Assembly: GCA_914767715.1 (NCBI GenBank)
Contig: OU612073.1
Span: 21,268,001 to 21,328,000 of the forward strand
Direction of reading: 5' to 3'
Length of the DNA: 60,000 nt
Source: Membranipora membranacea
Lineage: Eukaryota; Bryozoa; Gymnolaemata; Cheilostomatida; Membraniporidae
Numbering within the stretch: position 1 is the first letter of the stretch; every line of letters begins with the position of its first letter. Position numbers and translations under genes: made by a program. The notes beneath the pieces were generated by a model. It searched no databases, was not told where the DNA came from, and was given only the letters and a program-made list of their open reading frames with translations. This document shows positions 1 to 13,388 of the stretch, piece after piece.

Positions 1-267
1 CAGTAAGATAACTAATGGAAACGTCGTGAGACCTGTAAAATCATTTATAACAAAGTGCTGAGAGCTGCCAAGTCTTGAGAATTATTTTTGCAAGTATTCA
101 AATCGGCTGAAAGCACTCAGATAAATATTTCATTATTACATTGCATCAGAGATTTAATAAGGTGAAATTCCGAACCTATGCTGACTATGGACCAATTAGT
201 TATATCCCAAGTCAAACTTTCTTGAATTTATAGTTTGTGAATTCTAAAAAAATATGATGCTGTTTAC

Positions 268-3200
268 CTCAGGCGTTTTAGCTGGGCCTGCGTAATACAC
301 TGGGTATTTCTTCATGTAGTCCGGTAAACCATCACCAGCATCCAGCCTCTCTTTGAGTTTAGCGTGAGCAGTATCCCGAGCTACGACTAATGTACCAGTC
401 AGACTAACTCTTGTCTTCACAGGATATTGTGAGAGGGTGGATAAAACCTCGCTCATGGGTTTGTTGAGATCAACCTGAATAAAGATGAAAATCGTAAAAA
501 AAATATAATAAAATATATATAGAACATCATATTACCCTCCTTGGCATTACCTTGTATTGCAATGCAACTCCATGCCTCCATTGAATTTGAAGAGTTACTG
601 TACTCTCAAGATAACAGGTGATTGACACTCTTAGTGCTCAACAAACACAAGACAACTTTGTTTGTTACTGATAGAACACAACCAAAGTGTCAGTAAAATG
701 AGCAGGTTCCACACAGTGTGGTCATCTCTTCGGTTTGTAAAGGTTGATCTGAATGCTGTGATATGTTTGTAGGGTTAATCCTGTATCAAACACAATACAT
801 CGCACTATATAGCTATATAGCTATTAATGCTGCCATCCTCTTACCTGTACAACATCTGAGCTAAGTGATTCTGTTTGGACTTCTGGCATATATTTCTCTG
901 GGTTTGTCTCTAGCTGTTCTAAAAACACTCCCTCCGATGTGATCTTTCCTATTGCCTATTTAACATGAGTAAATAATCAAAACATTTTCAACATTTGCCA
1001 TTAATTACTAATTACTAGCAAAAAAGGAAGGATTCTGGTGAGACGAAGCAATTAAACTTGTACTGTTATGTACTGTATATTCCCAATAATTTTTTCTGCC
1101 TGCAATTTCTTGCACCGAGCCATAAGGCTTTCAGGAATCTTTGATGAGAGGATGACAACAGGTGAACTTCAAGATGCAATCAGCGATTTTATGCTTAGGG
1201 TTACATGTCTGACAAACAGTTGGGAATTATTAATCCCCCTCCCCTCAGAAAAAAAACATCAACAATTTATCCATATAACAACCAAAAAACATCAATAACA
1301 CCATTCAATGCAAACACTAACCTGTCTATCAGCGGAGCAGGATACGCCCATACCGACAGGACAGGAAGCTCCGTGTCTCGGTAATCTCACTACTCTCACA
1401 TCATGTACAAAGTATTTACCACCAAACTGTGCTCCAATACCAATCTGCTGGCTAAGGTGCTGTATCTTCTGTTCTAATTCTACATCTCTGAATGCTCTTC
1501 CATGCTCATTACCTAAATTAAAAAGAGCAGATATGCAGTACAGTGTATAAAGAAGATGTTTGGAGTTGTCTCCTTATTCCTGAAGAGGAAGCAACTACCA
1601 TAACTTTGCAGAATATAGATAATCTTTCTGCTGCACTCAGGGGATCACTAAACCTACAGTTATGTGTAGGAAATGATAGTGAGTTCCTTGGGATATTACC
1701 ACCAAATGTCCACACAGAATGAAAACTGCTGTGAATTATTTTCAAAAAATCTCATGATCTCAATAAGTTTTAAGACAGTCCTGCATTATTATACTTTATT
1801 CATTACGCTACAGTTCAATATTTGATAGCCAATTAGTATCTACCATCAATACCTGAGGTTGGTAGGTTATCAAAGTACTTGGTTGACGCCAGTTTCACAC
1901 ACTTTAGATTCATCTCGGCTGAGGTTCCGCCGATGGCAAAGGCTAAATGATAGGGTGGGCATGCCGCTGTCCCAATAGTCTAAAAACCACATGGATAGAA
2001 TAGCAAGGTAACACGAGACGCTAATCCATTGACTCTGAAAGTGGCTTTTCAGAGGGATGGAGTTCCATTAAACAAACTACACTACTGATTTTGGAGTGAT
2101 ATTCTAAGCAAGGAGTAATCAAATATCAAACATAACTGTTGTGCTTGTCTGCTACTTTAAGCTTCAACCAGATATTTGTCCACAATCTATGTAATTTTGT
2201 TAACTGCTCAATTTCAACTATTGAACTGTATATATATACCGTAATATGCGTAATGATGTACTTCTTCTAAATTTACATGATACAAATATTTCTGCTATCC
2301 AAATTAAAATGAACCTCATGGTCAAGAATAAAAGATACAAAAAGGCCTTTTTGGGTTCAAATTCTGTCCCTCCCCTTACCAAAACAAAGCCAGCAGAAAA
2401 GCTTCAAACCTGAATTTTTTCTTTGACAAACTTCATCAGTTTCTCCTCGTTAAGTAAGGCCTTAGTCTGCTGATAGAGGAAGCTTTTGTTAGCTGAGCCG
2501 CCTCCCTTAGCTATAAACAGGAAGTGATACTCATCTCCAACAGTAGAGTAAAGCTCAATCTGAGCTGGAAGGTTAGTACCAGTATTCACTTCTTTGTACA
2601 TATCTAGAGGAGCCACCTGAAAAGGGAGATCAGTCACTTTAAACAGAGCAAGTAACCACCTAGCAAAGAATCAGGTCCATATGAGTCCCAAATTCCTCCC
2701 TCTGGAGTAGTCCATACATATAGTCTTAGCTTGAATAAAACGCTACAATACCCCTTCTGTAGGCCTGCATCATTATTAATGATACCCTAGATCAAAGTTT
2801 TACCACTCTTATTTGGATAGTCAACAAAACACTTCTAAAATAAACTCCACTGACATGGTATTTTCTACGAGCTCAGTGGTTATTCAAATCACTGTCGTGT
2901 ATGGGAATTACAAGATTAAAGTTTTCTAACACGACTGCATCTTTGATTTCATGCTAGTTATCTTATTAGTAAACACAGAATATGCAATCTCACCTGAGAA
3001 TACCTGAGATTTCTTGTTGTGTATGTATTATATACTCCTAGAGACAAAGCTTCAGCATCATTACCACCTGTCCACACTCTGTCACCTCTCTTACCTTCAA
3101 ATTATGAGAACTTTTCTTGAGGCCTAAAGATGAGTTTTAAGCAGGGGGTCTTTCAATTTCAAAGCAAATAATCCCAATCCCTATCTCCTCGCTCAAAATT

Positions 3201-4980
3201 GTCCCTTCTTTGGTCTTTCAATTAGCCAAATTTTTTAATCATATAGCTCACTCAGAATGGGTGTAGTTCCATCAATGGGTGAGCGATTTGGGAAAAAGAA
3301 TGCTATTAGGTCTCACTCAGATCAGATGGAGATTTAGGCAGATTTATATTGAAAGACCCCCTGCTTATGAGTTTGACCCACAGGTGTAGCAGTGAGCAGG
3401 TGTCTGCTGCTGCTGATGTTCAGCAAGCCACAAAGATTTATATATCCCACCAACGCATCATTAAACGCAATTTTTATAAGGAGGAAAAATTGGTCTATTA
3501 TCTGCAAGGCAATCACCCAGCCATGACAAAGACTAAAAGCACAAATTGTTCCAATTTAGTAAGATGGTGTGAAGTGAGGGTGGTTACACTGCACTACTGT
3601 CCTTACAAAAACTAAATGAATATGAATGACTGCGGTGATAAGATTTAGGCGCAGGGGCTTAAGACATATCTCCCTACCATGTTAGATAAAGTGACAACAG
3701 ATCATATCAGACCCAAACTTTGCGCTTGGATTCAGAGCATTTTTAACCAATTTCTACCCTATCTCCAGTGTCATTCTGTTGTCTTTGACGACAAACAAAT
3801 TAAGCAAATCACATTTCGCATTTAGGGTAGGAAGAACCAGGTTGTTCCGGAACAGTACTTACCCATAATAATAGCAGTACCAGTATCCTGACATCCAGGT
3901 AGCACCATGGCCGCAGCAATATTAGCATTCTTTAGAAACTCCAGAGCCACATACTTATCATTAGGTGAGGCTTCAGGGTCCTTCAGTATGTTTGATAATG
4001 ACTAAACAAAATATTACAAGAAAAGCAAAAGATTTAAGAAAACCTCAAAACCATAATCGTTAGTCCGTCAGATATCTTGATTTAGATATTTGTCACCGAA
4101 AATAGGGAGGCCTGCTCTGAAGTCTCAGCACATTTCTATATTATCACAAAAATTACCTCGCATAGAGCAGACGACCTGAGTGGTTGAAAAATGAGCGAAA
4201 TTTAGTTCCAGTACTGGTAAGTCTAGGAGCCTAAACGGCATTTTAACATATTTCTAAGGTTGCCAAAACTTAACTATATCCCAGAAAATAATGGCAACTA
4301 TAGGGATGCTAAGCTATAGGTGATATTGTCAAACCGATCTTAAGCAAGCGCAAAGATTAAAGTCATACCAAGATGTCTTCTTTCCATTAATACATACCTG
4401 TAGATGTGCTGGTCTCAACAAGTGAGAAATGTCCCCCATAGCTGTCTCACATAGTAATGTAAGAGCCTTGGGATCTACTGTGAGTATATTCTGCCCCTTA
4501 AATGTGTCAGTCGAAACGAAATCAGCTACAAATCAGTGGCAAGATTACAAGAGTACAATAATAGACATATATCTGTAGAATCCCACAAATATTTACTTAT
4601 GGTATAGCCACATATCAATTATGAATTTGGGATCATAGACTTAGACCTCAAACTGAGGGTGCGCATACACTATTAGCCAGTAGCCGATGTCTTATCTGAA
4701 TAGCACGAGATAAGAGATGTTTTTGTTTGAATCATATCTTAGAAGTGCATATGACACTATGTAGTTGCATTTATTTGCAGAAATGGGGTTGTTGGCTTTC
4801 ATCAAATCAAAAAACTTTTCCCTCACATGTCAGCTTTTTGAAAGGAGTGTCCAGAGATTTAGCAGGTTCAAACATATCCTGATAGAAAAAGGGCTTCACT
4901 GTGGCCACTGATCGAGAGCCATGCAGCGATGGACACCTATACAGTCTGGTGACATTTCTCCTGACAGCATACATGATCAC
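268..4980 (-). CDS. Class I (Fe-S) fumarate hydratase, mitochondrial-type, 5' nine coding exons; 3' end outside window
   Basis: Reversible hydration of fumarate to L-malate (TCA cycle). Coding exons in transcript order: 4974-4827, 4525-4398, 4001-3863, 3094-2994, 2616-2410, 1979-1853, 1512-1322, 955-845, 474-268. All junctions are AG/GT and the phases sum correctly, giving 453 codons. The ATG at 4974 lies just inside an exon whose acceptor ends at 4981, so an upstream 5'UTR exon is likely. The first ~30 residues ([14 protein letters not shown]...) are Arg-rich without acids, like a mitochondrial presequence. Family motifs are in order: [94 protein letters not shown]. The three cysteines expected to ligand the [4Fe-4S] cluster (in GCQDT, AACPP, ASCPV) are present. 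The model stops at KTPE; the C-terminal domain that follows in this family must lie left of position 1. Family assignment rests on recognised motifs; mitochondrial location is inferred. Confidence 0.95.
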
Positions 4981-5491
4981 CTGAAAGAAAAAAAACACAT
5001 CAACATCTGGGTCGAATGGGGCCTAAGACTAATTTTAACGCACCCTTCACTCTAACAGTCAAGGCTTCGTGTATGCGAGTAGGCCGAAATCAGGCTGAGC
5101 ATGCATGCAGTTTAAGAGATATTTTACCCTTTTACAGGTCTTTGCAGGTCAGTGCAGGCCTGACAACTTTTCATGGAGGCCCTTACCTGCACAATAGTCA
5201 AAATTCTCCTGCAAGATCATGGACTGCTAATGTGGCAATTACCAAGCACCAAACAAGACTTAAAGCTGTTACCATCCATTGGACATTTTGAAGTGCTTAG
5301 AGAAGCCTTGCATCAGCTCATTTGGAGAGCTGGAAAAGTCAAGCTACTGCTATGGTGAGTTGTAAAAAAATATTCTCAAATGTGTGAGGAATTAAGAGAG
5401 GCTGTTAAGATTATAAAGAGGTTGTGGTTTTAAGAAACTGCAGCTGGTGTTTTCTAGACATTGGATGATGCATGATGGTGATGCATACATA

Positions 5492-5523
5492 CATGGCAAA
5501 GTATACATGCTCGTAACTCCAGA
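5492..5523 (-). repeat. Solo end of the hairpin-element family seen at 22.4 and 23.5 kb
   Basis: Read on the minus strand this begins TCTGGAGTTACGAGCATGTA and continues TACTTTGCCATG. It closely matches the plus-strand sequences at 22432-22463 and 22534-22565. The further match at 23451 (CTGGGACTTACATGTCTTTA) is weaker. I see no partner arm nearby, so this is a fragment or a solo terminus. Confidence 0.6.
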
Positions 5524-6660
5524 TGCTTGGCATGTCTGAAAGGATAATACTCTCATGAATGATATCCTCATACAAACATAACTAATGAACACTGCATTTC
5601 CCAACTTTGGGCCACACAAAGCCCTGAGACTAAGATAAGAAATGTACAGGAGTCCTATGGCTATTTCAGTATGGAGTTACAGTACCCTGTAACTCCTTGA
5701 TTTCAGTAATCCAAGGAGTAAACATAGATTAAGATAGGCCAGGGCCTAGGCCTATGGCACCAAATCCTACTGTTGAAAACTTCACACAGTAGCCTTACAG
5801 CCAAGCTTGTCAGATCACTCATATATGTTGTTAATTACAGAACTCCCTCCCCTCACCCATAATAATTGATGATTTGTTTTCTCACTTCAATAAATTAATA
5901 ATGAAGATTTTTGATTGTATTTTTTTAGTATTTCTGAGTTTTCTCTTCTGAAAAGATTTTTATTATCATGGTCATTCCCTCTGCTAGAAAAAGCTTGCTA
6001 CACAGCTCCATCTCGGTTGTAGAGGAATATGGAGGGGCCCTCACCAACTGTTAGGGAGACTTGCCTTCTGTCTGATTTAGGCTGCAGCAGTGTTGTAAAG
6101 TAGTAATCCTCTCTAGTACTAGACTAATCTCACTACAAAATATGCAAGAGAAACTCACAAAAAGTTTCAAAGTGGGCTCCCTGTCAGATTAGCATATATA
6201 TTTAATAAGACAACTCCCAACTTCACAGTTTTCTCGTGGAATCTTCTGATCAAGGGGTCTAGTCTACCCCCTTACATTCTCCCTGGTCAAACCAAAGAGT
6301 AAACGTACTCTTTTACTCCTTGGTCTAACTAGTCTTACCTTCTTGTTCTGATGACCAGTTTCTATTTTTAATTATCCCATCCCTTGACCAGTGGTCAGTC
6401 AATGAGTCAAGCAACTTATAGAAATCAGATATAAATTCTCATTCTGGGCATGTATATTCTTTTTCTCGGAATCCCATGGCTCATAATAGGTAAGCTTCTT
6501 CTTTGGAAGGCCCTGCACTTGACCATTCATGGTTGATTGACACAAAATATGTTCTCCAGTACAATGGCCTGGACCTAGACTAAACATTGCAAAAAAAGGG
6601 AATTCAAAGCCGGATTTAATGGTATACATGGAGTCTACGAGCAAGGAATAAGTTATCAGG

Positions 6661-6727
6661 AATATGACTAGCTCAGGAGATAGAGCGTCGAGTCGCTAGG
6701 TCACGGGTTCAATCCTTAGCCGTGTAT
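6661..6727 (+). repeat. tRNA-like sequence, probable degenerate SINE head
   Basis: It has an RNA polymerase III A-box-like stretch (TAGCTCAGGAGATAGAGC, 6669-6686) and a B-box-like stretch (GGGTTCAATCC, 6705-6715) at tRNA spacing. The anticodon arm and acceptor stem do not pair well. It is not a member of the tRNA-Lys family elsewhere in the window: the tail differs (a TGTTTATGCAAACA palindrome follows). It could be an old SINE of another family or a tRNA pseudogene. Confidence 0.45.
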
Positions 6728-9700
6728 GTTTATGCAAACACCTGGTGCAGGGTTTTAGCCCTAGTGGACCGCAAACATCAAACAGTTGCTATAGTCATGA
6801 TTCAGTTCGGCGTTTACAGCTCCCCCAAACCACAAATGTTTTTTGCTACTCATTGCTAAGAGTTTTCCATCGCTTAGTTTCATACTTGCTGGTTAATCGG
6901 TTTGACAGTATGTGCTCATACCAAAATAAAATGAGAAGTTTTGCCTTTTCCTGATTTGGAATATCCAGCCATTTTTGTGTATGACGGTATACTTTTTGGA
7001 TTTCGAGCAAAGCATTAACCTTTCACATGACAACCATTTTAAATAATAGAATAAAACTTGTGTTCTCAATCTACAAACCAGTGAATGAAGAGTACAAATA
7101 CACAAACTGTTGTTTATTAGAGGATTTTTTATAATTATTAAGTGATGAATTTATTCAGAAAATTATCTCCTTTTTTTAAATTTATTTTATGCTGTTTATG
7201 AGACTCCTGAAGTTATTTGTGGAGCTGGCCACGGAGCACCTGTTTGACAGGTAGCTGATATTTCCACACAGTAAGATTACCACAGGCGCTTTTCAAAGGA
7301 AATCCCTATACATATCAAGATGTGCCGTACAAACTATTCAATAACAGTACAAACATTATCATTGTTGTTTGTTTGTTCCACCTGGTCTTATCCATTTGCC
7401 CGATCAAAGCTATGCCGATATTTATCGTTACTTCTACCTGCTTATGTAAAAGCTTTATTACTACCGATCACGAGCTAACAATAAGTTTGTAAGCAGCTAT
7501 TTGGGCACTTTCTTGTATTGATGTTAACAGCTTTATCCAGAGAAAAAAGTGCTGAATGCATTTCCTTGCTATCACAGGCTGGATCATTAGGTTCTTGAAC
7601 AGACAGGCGCAAAATGAAGAGATATGTACACAAATCCCCCTGAATAAAGCTAGGCTTACACTGAAAAAGCCTGGGCTATTTCATACTTTGGTTTGAAAAT
7701 TTGTTAAAAGGCAAATCTCTCTATTTACACACACTTACTTCACTATATTGATTATGTATATTGAGATGTTGTTAGAGGGACACAAACACAGGCATTTTTA
7801 CACCTTCAGTAACTGTGCCCAAATAATTATGAATAAACCAAATTTACAATCAATTGTCTCATAGCACCTAGGGCACAAATATTTCATTGAGCCTACTGCC
7901 GATGATGCTTCCAGGCTGTCATTATCAATATATATCAAGGATTTTCACACTGTTATGTGGAAGGAGCAGACAATAAACAGTGCTGAAAGGTGTTAGGGTT
8001 GTGTACTTAAACATGTGAACGTACTGTACTCAATAATCACATGCTGGGTATAGCCTCTGTACCAAGATGTTTTTAATTTCTTAGCATATTTTTTCCGGCG
8101 ATGTACACCATATTGTATTGGACAATCCATCAAACCTTATGAGGAAGAAGACAAGCACCCAAAATACGTAATTGCCTACACACACCATTCAATGCACATG
8201 AAAAATCAGTAGACTTGAAGAAAGTTGTCTAGTGCATTCAAACGTGTTAAATTGGTATATGGATCCGAGGCTAAGAAGATTATGATGATGTGGTGCTCTA
8301 TGTAGCCACACAGGCAGCATAGCTCAGTCTTATATTGAATGGCAGCGATATACTCTGACTGTAAGCTGTACTGCATGATCCGCCCTGGTACGGCTTCTGA
8401 ACAGTAACAATAACCATCATTGTCTTCTTATAATATCGGCAGCGACAGCGATTAAGTAATCCTGTGAAATGTCACCTAGTATATAATATATACAAAGCAA
8501 ATAATAAAGCGTTTAGATAATTAGCTGTAAAACGTTACACCTCAGCATGGTACATGGTTTGTGAGTGTTTAATGGAAATAATGGTAAAGAACTTTGCCCA
8601 GACATAGAAATAATCCTCGCTAATCTGTGATGAGAACCAACAAGACCTGAATAACATGCTGCTGGGTTAGTACGTATGGTTCCTTTGAGAAGTGAATTTC
8701 AAACAGAGCATCGACCGTCAACGGCAGCACCGATGCTGTACTCATCGATACACTTTGCAATTCTTATTCCCATCTGTGGTCTGTTGGTCAAAACGTAGCA
8801 TAGCCAGAAAAAAAAACTTTACTTGAGTTACACAATTCACCAAAAATTAAAAAGGGAGTATTGGCGCTGTATCGAATATTGTCTTTTTTTCAATGCTCTC
8901 ACACTGTTCAATGCAAATGAATGATACTAAATTATTTATATTGCAGACAAATAAGGAAAAACTAGGCATTCGGAATTCGCACATTGGTTTGCCTAGAAAA
9001 ATGTTATATAATGCAAAAAGGAGTCTTTAGATATTCTCTTATTGTCATGCTGAACACTTATGCTGGATTAGTCATCAACAATCTGCAGTCACACAATCAT
9101 AGTCTGATTTCATTGTCTCAATTATAAGAAGCTGTACAAGGTCAGCAGGGTACAGTAACGACAGCAGTATTAAAACACGCTGCTGGCCAAGGGATGGAAA
9201 TGAGATCACACCTCAGCTCTTCAGCTCAGCGAAGAAAATCTCCTTACCATATTTAGTAAGGAGAATAATTGAATCAAGGACTTATAAGTGCGACACAGCC
9301 TACCATAGCAAATCAGCCTTGCACCAAATCCGTAGCTCCAAATCCATTACACACTGCAGCCTCAACGCCTCAAACATTAATCAATACATCTCAAGTGATG
9401 TTTAATTCCTTTGAAATGAGGCTAGAGAGAAGGAGAAATAAATGCATAGACTCAATTTGCCCAATTTTCGGAAATACAATAAAAATGTTTATTGGATAGC
9501 AATCTTTGTACAGAGAGTGTGACTGGAAAGTGGAATGTATTTATAGGTCTATGGTTTAATCCTGTTATCAGTATAATAGCAATAAATTAAAGATATGAAA
9601 GACATAAACTCACTCTCAACACCTTGAAAAAAGCCATAGAACCAAAAATCAGAAGCCAATAGAAATCAGAACATCGCCCGTCCCGCTCCTGCGATGATGA

Positions 9701-10303
9701 GGAGAAAAGCCACACTCAGTTTTAAGCTGTGATGGATGTGCAATCCCATTAGACAGAGCAGCAATACAGGCATAAAGTGATTAATTTAGTCCTTTCAGAG
9801 CTTTTCACTTATTTAACACGTTGAACTCTTAGCACAAATTAGTACTACTTCACAAAACATATCCTCAAGGCTTATTGCTTCGAAAGCCATTTGGCCGATT
9901 TAGAAAAAATCAAGTGAGCCGGGATTAAGCATTATATAGAATCATAAATCAGTTATATACAAAATACTACGCTAATATTCAAAATAATTACATGATAAAT
10001 AAAAATCAAATACTGATCAGGATTGAGCTTAAAGCTCGTGGCTGGTTGCCAGGTCTTAAGATGACGCATCATAGAAACATGCTCTGTCAATACTCACCAA
10101 TCAAACTCAACAATCAAATCCAACAAAAGATCATCAATCACAATTTTTCTGCCTCTGGTTAAATTGATTTAGACTTACAACAAAAATATTTTGGCAAAGT
10201 GTGGGAAAACTCACCGAGTCAATACATTAAATAACTTTCAAATAAAACTCTGATAAAAATATTTTACATAAAATAAATATTCATATTAAAAAACACACAT
10301 TAA

Positions 10304-13300
10304 CTACAGACCATTTGGCACAGGGAAGAGACCGGTATGGGTGTAAAAATGAACCTTGAGGTCAATCTTTTGCTGGAATGATTTACCGCAGAGATGGCAG
10401 ATAAAAGGCCTAAAGTTAGCATGTGTTCTCATGTGCGTGTGCAGGTTAGAGGCGCGGTTGAAGGCTTTGTTACATGTAGGACAGACATAAGGCTTCACTG
10501 TGGTGTGTGTAAGCTTGTGTCTAGTAAGATTTCCAGGCTGTCTGAACGCTCGGCCACATGAGTCGCATTTAAACGGCTTTTCTCCAGTGTGTATTCTCTG
10601 TAAAAATAAAAAAAACATTAGTCTGTTATAAAGAAGTTCTCAGAAAAAGATAAAAATAAATTTAGACATGTAGAGTGTTGAATGTGCGGAATAGAGGCTC
10701 CATATGGACTGCTTTGGAATCCATTAAATTTCGACAGCTAAAGACTAATGTAACATCAGACAAAAGAAAAATTACATGGATACTGAGCAGATTGAATTAT
10801 TAATTGAGGGAGTTCTCATTTACCTTGTGAGTGACTAGTGTGTTGCTTCGACTGAAAGCTTTTCCGCACTCCTCACATTTATACTTCTTTAGAGGTGGAG
10901 GTTTGAATGGATTAGACTGTCTCCTGGTAGGTAGACCTGACAGTGAAGGTATCCCCGGCTGTCCCGATGCTAAACTGGACACAGAAGAGAAGCTGTCCAC
11001 TGATGGCTGAGACGCGCTAAATGGTGAGGGCATCAGTGGGTTAGGAGCCTGAGGTGTGGGGAGTAACCCGTAAGGAAAGTAAGGTGAACCTAGAAAAACA
11101 AAACAAAGTTCATTCAGATAAGTTATCAAAGGGCAGATGAAATATGCCAATCAGTGGATTTATGAATTATGCTGCTGGTCATCTTTGGCAATGATCATAA
11201 CAATATTATCCACTCCCATATTTGAAAAAAAATTTAAAATTAAACTTATTCTGAAGAATAAATACATTGATTACTCTCAATGGAATGCCTAGAACATAGT
11301 ATTGTGATAAGTTTGCCAATTTGTAATTCACGAGATGGTGTGAAACAGAATTGTCTAGAAAAGAATAACACTATTGCCACATACCGGCTGTGCCGTTGAG
11401 GATGGCAGCATGTCGTGCGGCAGCCATGCTCCACTGTTGCATAAGTGGCAGTAGATTAAGCTGAGGTCGACTAGTACAGGCAGCAGGGTCAGGTTTATGA
11501 GGAGAGAGTATGTTAGCTAGTGGGTGTCTACTGCCTGTTGATTTGTACAAACTCGATTCAGCTGAGGCTAGAAACTGAGCGGACAAATCCTAAAACAAAA
11601 TAATCATCGACCATCTTAAATTTTTCCATGATAAATATTGGTAAATTGAATGTCTTGGTACCGTCAGGTCATGATTTCTTTGATTCATAGAGGAGGGGAA
11701 TTAGACTAGTATTGTTCCAACTGTTAGAGTCAGGCTAGTTGTAATTTAACTTTTAAATTCAATTTGTAACTCCTTATTAGAAATATTAAGATAATTAGGC
11801 CAGCAAAACCATATTTTTATGTCAGAACTCCGCTGAATTTTTCAAGTTTTAGAATCGAGATCGGAACTTTCTTTAAATTGAGAGAAAGCGTATTCGTATT
11901 TGGTAAAGAAAAACAGTGGGGGAATCAACCTTGCAAGACAAGCTCTCCACTCATACAGCTCTATTATTAGTTAATTAAGTTTCTTAATCTGTTTATCATA
12001 TCTTACCTTGACACTCTGTTCAGAAGGAGAGGTATCAAATCTATGAAAAGCTGATGAGCCGCTCACAGGGCTGTACTCGGGTATCTGTGGGCTGCTCAGT
12101 GAGCTCATGCTATCTACCGCTCCTCCTCCTCTACCGACTGGAGAAAATATCTTCTTATTCTCAGAAACAAGGGATCCTGGTAACATGGTCTCTATATCTA
12201 TACATAAATATTAGAAATGCAAAATTATATTATGTTTATAATCAAAGCTAGCAGTTTAATTTAATAAGCCATTAAGATTATTGTATTGTGAAAATATGAC
12301 ATGAAAATTTTAAATGAATAAGACAATTATTAAAGCGGTAGTTCAGTGTTAGTAAAAGACAAGGTAGTCATTTTTTATTTGGCTGTTTAAAATAAACTGA
12401 CAAAAGCTCTGCATTGCACCCGAATTAGACTCCCAATTACCATTGAATATGAATCAAATCTAAATTTTTTTAAACTGGATGAAACTGACATTTCCGTTTC
12501 GTTTAAAATAATTAATATAATAAGGATTATCAAATAATTTTATAGCACTAAACTTTTAAATAAAAGCATGTCTCGCAAGCACACCTATTCTTTTTGTTTT
12601 CATTATATATACGTATGAATTTATATGTCATACACGTCTATGGCTTGATCCGCTGGTTTATAATATAATAGGAGGTACTCTCAAGAGGGTGTGCGGGTGA
12701 GTCTCAAAGGAATATTTATTTTAAAAAAACACGCACTCACAAGGTGTGATCAATATATATATATATATACAAAACTGAAAGAAGGTACAATCAATTTAAA
12801 TTTTATAGCCAGTATCCAGACGCAAATGTACAAAAAAAAATCCCCCAACAAACTGAGCTATGACACATTGAAATGAAGCCCTAGTTGCAAGATGGGTGCT
12901 TTAACACAATGGAGGGGCGAAGGGGTAGATAACTACTCGGAAGACCGATTTACAGTAGTAAATGACTAAATTAATCGGCTGGTGATAAATAAAATAAATT
13001 GATAATTTAGATCCAATTATTCCAAAGTACTCACTGGCAAAACCAAAAAATTGGAGTTTGGGCACTTTAAAACTCTAGAGATCGTTTCACATATCTCCAA
13101 AAATAATCTAGTCTAAAATGCAAATTATAAATGGCTACTAAAAAAGGAAATTTAAAAAGATTTCTGGTTTTATATTTACATTTCGGACGCAATGGCTCAC
13201 TGTTACAGTTTGACAGAAGTGCCAGTTAGTACGTTGGCGCGCTGGGCCAGTGATTTCTAGTGAATACATTACTCACCCATGGGTCTGTGGCTGTGATATA

Positions 13301-13388
13301 ATTTGGTAACTTGCGCCACAGAATGTATCTCAGCGGGAGAACAGCAAGCAGGAGAACAGCACTCATGGTGATCCAATGCAGCTGCCAT
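10304..13388 (-). CDS. C2H2 zinc-finger transcription factor with four C-terminal fingers (five exons)
   Basis: Likely a nuclear sequence-specific DNA-binding factor. Exons in transcript order: 13388-13277, 12191-12007, 11589-11385, 11089-10824, 10597-10304; the joins keep phase and give ~353 residues. The N-terminal ~230 residues are low-complexity, rich in Ser, Pro, Ala and Gly, with a His/Cys-rich start (MAAALDHHECCSPACCSPAE). Four contiguous fingers follow: [21 protein letters not shown], with the splice site falling in finger 1; CDSCGRAFRQPGNLTRHKLTH; CPTCNKAFNRASNLHTHMRTH; CHLCGKSFQQKIDLKVHFYTH. Only 9-10 residues follow the last finger. Finger spacing and sequence resemble the FEZF and GFI1 families, but I see neither an N-terminal SNAG nor an eh1 repressor motif, so no orthologue is named. 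The start ATG at 13388 is the first supported one; a longer 5' end is possible. Confidence 0.85.

Larger units (their letters stand above)
4981..10303. other. Gene-poor spacer between fumarase and zinc-finger genes
   Basis: I see no supportable coding exon in this ~5.3 kb. It holds one end of a dispersed inverted-repeat element (5492-5523) and a tRNA-like A-box/B-box sequence (6661-6727); the rest is AT-rich unique-looking DNA. The fumarase promoter and any 5'UTR exon should lie in its left part, and the zinc-finger gene's 3'UTR in its right part. I cannot point to specific signals for either. Confidence 0.6.

Noticed and set aside
5173-5358. Plus-strand ORF ending at a strong donor (CTATG|GTGAGT)
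   Set aside because: No domain, no coding-like composition, and the region has several tandem CAGGTC-type splice-like sites; treated as chance.
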